Assembly (NCBI GenBank): GCA_946626395.1 | Contig: CAMOUF010000288.1 | Coordinates: 1 to 36,774, forward strand | Reading direction: 5' to 3' | Source: an uncultured Clostridia bacterium | GTDB taxonomy: Bacteria > Bacillota > Clostridia > Christensenellales > Aristaeellaceae | DNA: 36,774 bases | In this document: positions 32,600 to 36,774 of the stretch, piece by piece | Position numbering within the stretch: the stretch's first letter is position 1 | How the letters are laid out: every line of letters starts with the position of its first letter | The notes under the pieces: model-generated | Seen by the model: the letters and a program-made list of their open reading frames with translations, nothing else | Databases searched by the model: none | Told to the model about the DNA's origin: nothing | Program-made: the position numbers and the translations under genes

Positions 32600-32822
32600 A
32601 TCTGGGCAATGACGGGACAGATTCCGCTCATGCATCCGGGCAAAGAGAGCGCGTTCGCGGCTGGAAAACGCGCCCCGGAGGAACGGAAGCGACACCCCCG
32701 AGCCTCCCGGTTCTCCGGGCGCGGCCCTGCGTTAGAAGGGAAAAAGCGGCGTGAAAACGCAAGCTGGGTGGCACCGCGAAGCATTTCTTCGTCCCATGCG
32801 CATGGCATGGGCGTATTTTTTT
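32600..32822 (+). ncRNA. T-box leader (tRNA-sensing riboswitch) of the hisS-PAP2-aspS operon
   Basis: All major T-box parts are visible. The Stem I base pairs CGGG (32613-32616) with CCCG (32697-32700). The AGAGAGCG bulge (32644-32651) and the GGCTGGAAAA loop (32659-32668) form the distal end. The core T-box GGGTGGCACCGCG is at 32766-32778. The 3' side of the specifier loop reads GACAC (32691-32695), containing GAC (Asp, followed by the usual purine) and CAC (His). The acceptor-binding TGGC (32769-32772) complements a G discriminator base, as in bacterial tRNA-Asp. Uncharged tRNA should stabilise the antiterminator and switch the operon on. Confidence 0.88.
32790..32822 (+). terminator. T-box regulated terminator
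   Basis: CGTCCCATGC (32790-32799) pairs with GCATGGGCG (32805-32813), with one bulged base, and TATTTTTTT follows just before the hisS ribosome site. It should form when charged tRNA is abundant. Confidence 0.8.
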
Positions 32823-32837
32823 GAGGAGGGAAAATCA

Positions 32838-34130
32838 ATGCTGACACAAGCGCCCAAGGGCACACGGGATATGCTCCCCCAGGACGCGTATCTCTGGCAA
32901 TGGATCGAACAGAAAGAGCGGGAAGCGGCAGCCAAGGCGGGCTACCGGGAAATCCGCACCCCTGTTTTCGAGCATACCGAACTGTTTCTGCGGGGCGTGG
33001 GCGACACCACGGACATTGTGCAGAAGGAAATGTATACCTTCAAGGACAAGGCCGCCCGCTCCATCACCTTGAAGCCCGAGGGCACCGCCGGGGCCGTGCG
33101 CTCCTTTATTGAAAACCATATGTACGCCGACACCCTGCCCTGCAAGGTGTATTATCTCAACGCGCCCATTTTCCGCTATGAGAACCCCCAGAGCGGACGG
33201 CTGCGGGAGCATCACCAGTTCGGCATGGAATGCTTCGGCGGCAAAGAGCCCACCGTGGAAGCGGAATTGATTTCCACGCTGTTCGGGTTCCTGCAGGGGC
33301 TGGGGCTGAAGAACCTGTCGGTGCACATCAATTCCATCGGCTGCCCCAACTGCCGGCCCAAGTATCACGCGGCCCTCAAGGAATACCTGGGGGACCGCAT
33401 CCACGAAATGTGCGAAACCTGCCAGGCCCGGTTTGAAAAGAACCCCCTGCGCATCCTGGACTGCAAGGAAGAAAAATGCAAGGCCATCGTGAAGGACGCC
33501 CCGGTGATCCTGGACTGCCTGTGCGACGAATGCAGGGAGCACTTTGCCTCTTTGCAGGAGCTGCTTTCCGCCCGGAACATTCCTTTCTCCATCGACCCCC
33601 ACATCGTGCGCGGCCTGGATTACTACACCAAGACCGTGTTTGAAATCATCATGCAGGCAGGCCGGGAGGGCCTGGCCCTGTGCGGCGGCGGCCGGTACGA
33701 CGGGCTGGTGGAGCAGCTGGGCGGCCCCGCCACCCCGGCGGCAGGCTTCGGCATCGGCGCGGAGCGGATCATCATGGAGCTGAAAAACCAAAACCTCCTG
33801 CCCCCCATGCCCTCCACCACCGACGTGTACGTGGCGAACCTGGGCGCGGAAATGAAAATCCCCGCCTTCACCTTCGCCCAGTCCCTGCGGGATTTGGGGG
33901 TCAAGGCCGATTCCGATCTGGCAGGCCGTTCTCTCAAAGCCCAGTTCAAGTTTGCCGATAAGATCGGGGCAAAATATGTCGTTCTCGTGGGCGGCGAGGA
34001 ATATGAGCGCGGCGTGATCAAACTGCGCAATATGAAAACGAAGGAAGAAGAAGAACTGCCAATCGATACCGCGGCAAACAGGATCGCCGGTATCGCCGCT
34101 GATGCGGTTATTGCCGAAACAAATCAATAA
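32838..34130 (+). CDS. hisS: Histidine--tRNA ligase
   Basis: This 430-residue class II synthetase charges tRNA-His. The N-terminal GTRDMLP motif, motif 2 (RYENPQSGRLREHHQFG, about 113-129), the histidine-specific segments GLDYYTKTVFEI and LCGGGRYDGLV, and motif 3 (AAGFGIGAERIIMEL) are all present. A C-terminal anticodon-binding domain covers about 330-430. A cysteine-rich insert (CETCQ, LDCKEEKC, LCDEC, about 190-235) is common in clostridial HisRS and may bind metal. The start at 32838 follows GGAGGG and the T-box terminator. An in-frame ATG at 32751 lies inside the leader RNA and is not used. Confidence 0.96.
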   Translation: MLTQAPKGTRDMLPQDAYLWQWIEQKEREAAAKAGYREIRTPVFEHTELFLRGVGDTTDIVQKEMYTFKDKAARSITLKPEGTAGAVRSFIENHMYADTLPCKVYYLNAPIFRYENPQSGRLREHHQFGMECFGGKEPTVEAELISTLFGFLQGLGLKNLSVHINSIGCPNCRPKYHAALKEYLGDRIHEMCETCQARFEKNPLRILDCKEEKCKAIVKDAPVILDCLCDECREHFASLQELLSARNIPFSIDPHIVRGLDYYTKTVFEIIMQAGREGLALCGGGRYDGLVEQLGGPATPAAGFGIGAERIIMELKNQNLLPPMPSTTDVYVANLGAEMKIPAFTFAQSLRDLGVKADSDLAGRSLKAQFKFADKIGAKYVVLVGGEEYERGVIKLRNMKTKEEEELPIDTAANRIAGIAADAVIAETNQ

Positions 34131-34157
34131 ATGGCGTTCAAAAGGAGGCGCTTCGCA

Positions 34158-35054
34158 GTGAACAAGCGCACGATTCTTGGGGTCCCTGTTGTCGGCTTCA
34201 TCGGCGTGGTTTCCGCGCTGACGCTGGGCATCGTCATCGGTTCTTTCTGCGATTTCCAGATCAGCCAAGCCCTGGGCAACGTGACCAGCCTGGGCACGCT
34301 TTTTGCCAATTACGCTTTCGTGCTGGCTTACTGCCTGTATCCCGCAGGCGGGGCGCTGCTGTATGTGGGGCTGAAAAAGAAGGGCGAATCGTTCCGCTTC
34401 CTGGCCCGGGTGCTGCTGGTGGTGGGCTGGTTCATGGCGGTGTATTACTCCAACAGCTATTTCGGCTCCAAGGTGCGTGACCTGTTCGGCTATGTGCCGG
34501 GCGAATCCTCCGCCCTGATTTCGGCAGCGAGCTGGCTCTTCTGGGCCGTCATTTACAGCTGGGTGCCCCCTATGGTGGTCCATCTGGCGGATGACGCTGA
34601 CCCTGACAGGCTGATCGCCGTGGGCGCGGCGATTTTGGTAGCCGGGTTCGCGGGGGACTGCCTGAATCAATGGCTCAAACAGGTGGCTTCCCGTCCGCGC
34701 TACAAGTATCTCATCACTCTGGAGGACCCCCGGAGCGCTTTCCGCAATTGGTGGCAGATGATCCCCTATCTGGCGGGCAATAACGACAGCTTCAAATCCT
34801 GGCCCAGCGGGCACATGTCCATGGCCACCATGATTTTCAGCCTGCCCATGCTGACCGGCGCGCTGAAAAACAGCAGCGCGAAAAAGAATTGGATCGCCTT
34901 TGGGATCGCCTGCGTGTATGTGCTGGCCTACATGTACAACCGCATCCACATGACCAATCATTTCCTGACCGACACCTGCTGGAGCGCGTTGATTACCTAC
35001 CTGACCTTCGCCTTGGTCAGCACGGCATTTTGCAGGACGATCGAAAAAAAGTAA
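34158..35054 (+). CDS. PAP2 family membrane phosphatase
   Basis: This membrane enzyme of about 298 residues removes phosphate from a lipid such as undecaprenyl diphosphate or phosphatidate. The three-part active site is visible: LKQVASRPR (about 179-187), KSWPSGHMSM with the catalytic-site His (about 216), and NRIHMTNHFLTD with the nucleophilic His and Asp (about 262-273). Around six membrane helices surround them. The first motif lacks the usual second Pro. I chose a GTG start at 34158, since AAAGGAGG lies nine bases upstream; an ATG directly after the hisS stop codon has no ribosome site. Its presence between two synthetase genes under T-box control is unusual. Confidence 0.87.
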   Translation: MNKRTILGVPVVGFIGVVSALTLGIVIGSFCDFQISQALGNVTSLGTLFANYAFVLAYCLYPAGGALLYVGLKKKGESFRFLARVLLVVGWFMAVYYSNSYFGSKVRDLFGYVPGESSALISAASWLFWAVIYSWVPPMVVHLADDADPDRLIAVGAAILVAGFAGDCLNQWLKQVASRPRYKYLITLEDPRSAFRNWWQMIPYLAGNNDSFKSWPSGHMSMATMIFSLPMLTGALKNSSAKKNWIAFGIACVYVLAYMYNRIHMTNHFLTDTCWSALITYLTFALVSTAFCRTIEKK

Positions 35055-35076
35055 TACTTCTGCATGCATTGCTGCA

Positions 35077-35232
35077 ATGCTGCTTTATTCCATTATTGCT
35101 CAAAAAGGAGGATATGCGTTTTCCGCTTGTTCCAACTTGATGAGTATGACGATTCCGGATTTTGCGGCGCAATACAAAGAGAACGATCTTCATTATACCT
35201 ATCCCAACAGCCTGGACTGGCTGAACAACTGA
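35077..35232 (+). CDS. Possible small ORF or gene remnant
   Basis: The 220 bases between the PAP2 gene and aspS hold a 51-codon frame (MLLYSIIAQKGGYAF to YTYPNSLDWLNN) with protein-like composition. No ribosome site precedes its ATG. A strong AAAAAGGAGG at 35100-35109 instead precedes an eight-codon frame (MRFPLVPT) whose TGA overlaps the internal ATG at 35139 in the longer frame. It could be a translationally coupled small peptide or the tail of a decayed gene. I do not recognise the protein. Confidence 0.25.
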   Translation: MLLYSIIAQKGGYAFSACSNLMSMTIPDFAAQYKENDLHYTYPNSLDWLNN

Positions 35233-35274
35233 CAAAAAGCAATCAAACATACAGAAAAAGGAGTTGTATTCAAA

Positions 35275-36564
35275 ATGGACCGTACCCTCATTTCCAACGT
35301 GGTCTGCGGCGAAACCAACAAGATTCAGGGCTTCGTGGAGAACCTGCGCAATAAGCGCACCATGGCCTTCCTGGTGATCCGGGATCACTCTGGCCGCCTG
35401 CAGGTGACCATTGAAAAGGAAAAGCACCCCGACCTGGCGGCGATCGTGGACCAATTGACCGTTGAATCCGTGGTCACCTGCGTGGGCCCCGTGGTGGAAA
35501 ACAGCTATGTGAAGATGGGCGGCAAGGAAATGCTGCCGGAGGAAATGGAAATCCTGTCCATCGCCGAGCCCCTGCCGCTGACCAAGGACGCCGCCATCGA
35601 CAGCCGGATGGACTACCGCTGGATCGACCTGCGCTCCGACAAGAACACCCTGATCTTCAAGGCCCAGACCGAACTGGTGGGGGCCATGCGGGAATATTGC
35701 CTGAACAAGAACTTCATGGAAATCCACACTCCCAAGCTGATCGCCGCGGCCAGCGAATCCGGCTCTGACGTGTTCGAGCTCAAATACTTTGACCGGAAAG
35801 CCTATCTTTCCCAGAGCCCCCAGTTCTACAAGCAGATGGCCATGGCCGCGGGCTTTGACCGTATCTTCGAGGTGGGCCCCGTGTTCCGCGCGGAAAAGAG
35901 CTTCACCAACAAGCACGCCACCGAGTTCACCGGCTTTGACGTGGAAATGAGCTACATCACCTCCTTCCGGGACGTGATGGCCTTTGAAGCCGAGCTGCTG
36001 CAATACGCTTTAAAGCGGGTGCAGGAAAAGTACGGCGACCAGATCAAGGAGCTCTACGGCCTGGACACCATCGTGCCCACCCTGCCCTTCCCGGAAATGA
36101 AGCTCCAGGACGTGTACAAGGAATTGGAAGAACGCTACGGCTACAAGGTGGACGACAGCGAAAAGAACGACCTGACCACCGACGCGGAGCACCTGTGCGC
36201 CAAGCTGAGCATGGACAAGTTCGGCCATGAGTTCCTGTTCGTCACCGACTACGGCCCCGAAAAGCGCGCCTTCTATCACATGCGGGACGAGCACGGCATG
36301 CCCCTGGGCTACGACCTGATCTGGCGCGGCACGGAAATCACCACCGGCGCCCAGCGCGAACACCGCTATGAGCAGCTCCGCAAGCAAGCCGACGAAAAGG
36401 GCCTGGGCGAGGACGTGAAATTCTATATGGACTTCTTCCGCTTCGGCTGCCCGCCCCACGGCGGCTTCGGCCTGGGCGTGGACCGGCTGACCATGCTGCT
36501 GCTGGGCCTGTCCATCAAGGAGGTCGAATTCCTCTTCCGCGGCCCGAACCGCATCGAGCCCTGA
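35275..36564 (+). CDS. aspS: Aspartate--tRNA ligase, archaeal/eukaryotic type
   Basis: This 429-residue class II synthetase activates aspartate. At this length it lacks the large bacterial insertion domain (bacterial AspRS is about 590 residues). The N-terminal OB-fold binds the anticodon (about 1-100, GFVENLRNKRTMAFLVIRD). Motif 2 is VFRAEKSFTNKHATEFTGFD (about 204-223), and motif 3 is GGFGLGVDRLTMLLLG (about 397-412). The layout matches archaeal AspRS. The Trp that marks Asn-discriminating archaeal enzymes is not seen at the matching position (Glu in GFVEN), so it may also charge tRNA-Asn and need GatCAB. It is the last gene of the T-box operon, with AAAAAGGAG 11 bases before ATG. Confidence 0.92.
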   Translation: MDRTLISNVVCGETNKIQGFVENLRNKRTMAFLVIRDHSGRLQVTIEKEKHPDLAAIVDQLTVESVVTCVGPVVENSYVKMGGKEMLPEEMEILSIAEPLPLTKDAAIDSRMDYRWIDLRSDKNTLIFKAQTELVGAMREYCLNKNFMEIHTPKLIAAASESGSDVFELKYFDRKAYLSQSPQFYKQMAMAAGFDRIFEVGPVFRAEKSFTNKHATEFTGFDVEMSYITSFRDVMAFEAELLQYALKRVQEKYGDQIKELYGLDTIVPTLPFPEMKLQDVYKELEERYGYKVDDSEKNDLTTDAEHLCAKLSMDKFGHEFLFVTDYGPEKRAFYHMRDEHGMPLGYDLIWRGTEITTGAQREHRYEQLRKQADEKGLGEDVKFYMDFFRFGCPPHGGFGLGVDRLTMLLLGLSIKEVEFLFRGPNRIEP

Positions 36565-36612
36565 GTTTTTTCGCTGGTTTTTGCCCTGTTTTTTCAGGGA
36601 AAATCACCGCTG

Positions 36613-36654
36613 TCGGCAAATCCGGGAAACGATCCTGGATTTGCCGATTTTTAT
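36613..36654 (+). terminator. Rho-independent terminator of the hisS-aspS operon
   Basis: CGGCAAATCC (36614-36623) pairs over 10 bases with GGATTTGCCG (36637-36646), and ATTTTTAT follows, about 50 bases after aspS. Confidence 0.85.
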
Positions 36655-36670
36655 AAGAGGACGCTGCCGG

Positions 36671-36699
36671 TTGCTTTTTCAACCGATCCGGCATATAAT
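36671..36699 (+). promoter_or_regulatory. Sigma-A promoter of the next gene
   Basis: TTGCTT (36671-36676), 17 bases, then TATAAT (36694-36699), upstream of a truncated reading frame at the window edge. Confidence 0.65.
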
Positions 36700-36735
36700 G
36701 AACGAAGTAAGACGAAAGAAAAGAGGATTGCCTGA

Positions 36736-36774
36736 ATGAAAAACCCCCCTGTCTGGAAACGCATCCTGGCCCTG
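36736..36774 (+). CDS. Start of an unidentified gene, cut by the window edge
   Basis: The first 13 codons (MKNPPVWKRILAL) follow a promoter and an AGAGG ribosome site nine bases upstream. The basic-then-hydrophobic pattern fits a signal peptide or first membrane helix. Nothing more can be said from this window. Confidence 0.45.
   Translation, partial: MKNPPVWKRILAL

Noticed and set aside
32751-32837. Upstream in-frame ATG for hisS giving 29 extra residues
   Set aside because: The segment lies inside the T-box antiterminator and terminator. The ATG at 32838 has a proper ribosome site and begins the conserved N-terminus.
35064-35354. A 96-codon frame starting MHCCNAALF
   Set aside because: It runs out of frame into aspS, and its second half is a shadow of that gene.
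1-36774. Prophage, integrative element or toxin-antitoxin/defence island
   Set aside because: No integrase, transposase, phage structural, nuclease or antitoxin-like genes are visible, and base composition and codon use look uniform.

Overview
The window looks like chromosomal DNA of a low-oxygen Bacillota (Clostridia, plausibly a Christensenellales- or Oscillospirales-like gut lineage). The evidence is strong AGGAGG ribosome binding sites, near-consensus TTGACA-17-TATAAT promoters, a T-box leader in front of aminoacyl-tRNA synthetase genes, DUF5696, DUF4358 and DHHW proteins, a PduL-type phosphotransacylase, and GC-rich codon use. The lineage is inferred from gene content only. I see no phage genes, transposases, tRNA or rRNA genes, and no CRISPR array.

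Region 1 (1-12741) is one leftward carbohydrate operon of eight genes. In order of transcription they are a secreted GH43 arabinanase, a very large CBM-bearing solute-binding protein, a first permease pair, an NHL-propeller/YIP1 membrane protein, a secreted DUF5696 protein and a second permease pair. It has a clear promoter (12713-12741) and a palindrome that may be its operator (12672-12687). No transport ATPase is encoded here, so a shared MsmX-type ATPase is likely. Genes are coupled by 4-base overlaps or gaps of a few bases. One start is probably TTG inside the upstream gene.

Region 2 (12821-16433) reads right and encodes a heterodimeric ABC exporter. It is followed by a 330-base gene-free stretch holding nested inverted repeats. 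Next come a P-loop ATPase of the PRK06851 type and a PutP-like sodium/solute symporter. Then a leftward nucleotidyltransferase diverges from a secreted 454-residue protein. The C-terminal half of that protein is a tandem pair of domains strongly resembling eukaryotic cystatins/stefins (QVVxG loop, N-terminal glycine, helix in the right place). This is the most surprising gene in the window.

Region 3 (22136-27166) has a lone pduL, then a MarR regulator and a second heterodimeric ABC exporter in one autoregulated-looking operon. Both exporter pairs show the asymmetric pattern of one degenerate and one consensus ATP site.

Region 4 (27168-31823) is leftward. It holds a Myb/SANT-like protein and a four-gene MBOAT, DHHW, SGNH, DUF4358 operon for O-acylation of an exported polymer. 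Upstream of it (31879-32009) lies an unexplained, strongly folded intergenic element.

Region 5 (32181-36774) reads right. It holds a small cysteine-rich zinc-ribbon protein, then a T-box-controlled hisS, PAP2 phosphatase, aspS operon. The T-box specifier region reads GACAC, so Asp (GAC) and His (CAC) codons overlap. The AspRS is of the archaeal/eukaryotic type. The window ends in the first codons of another gene.
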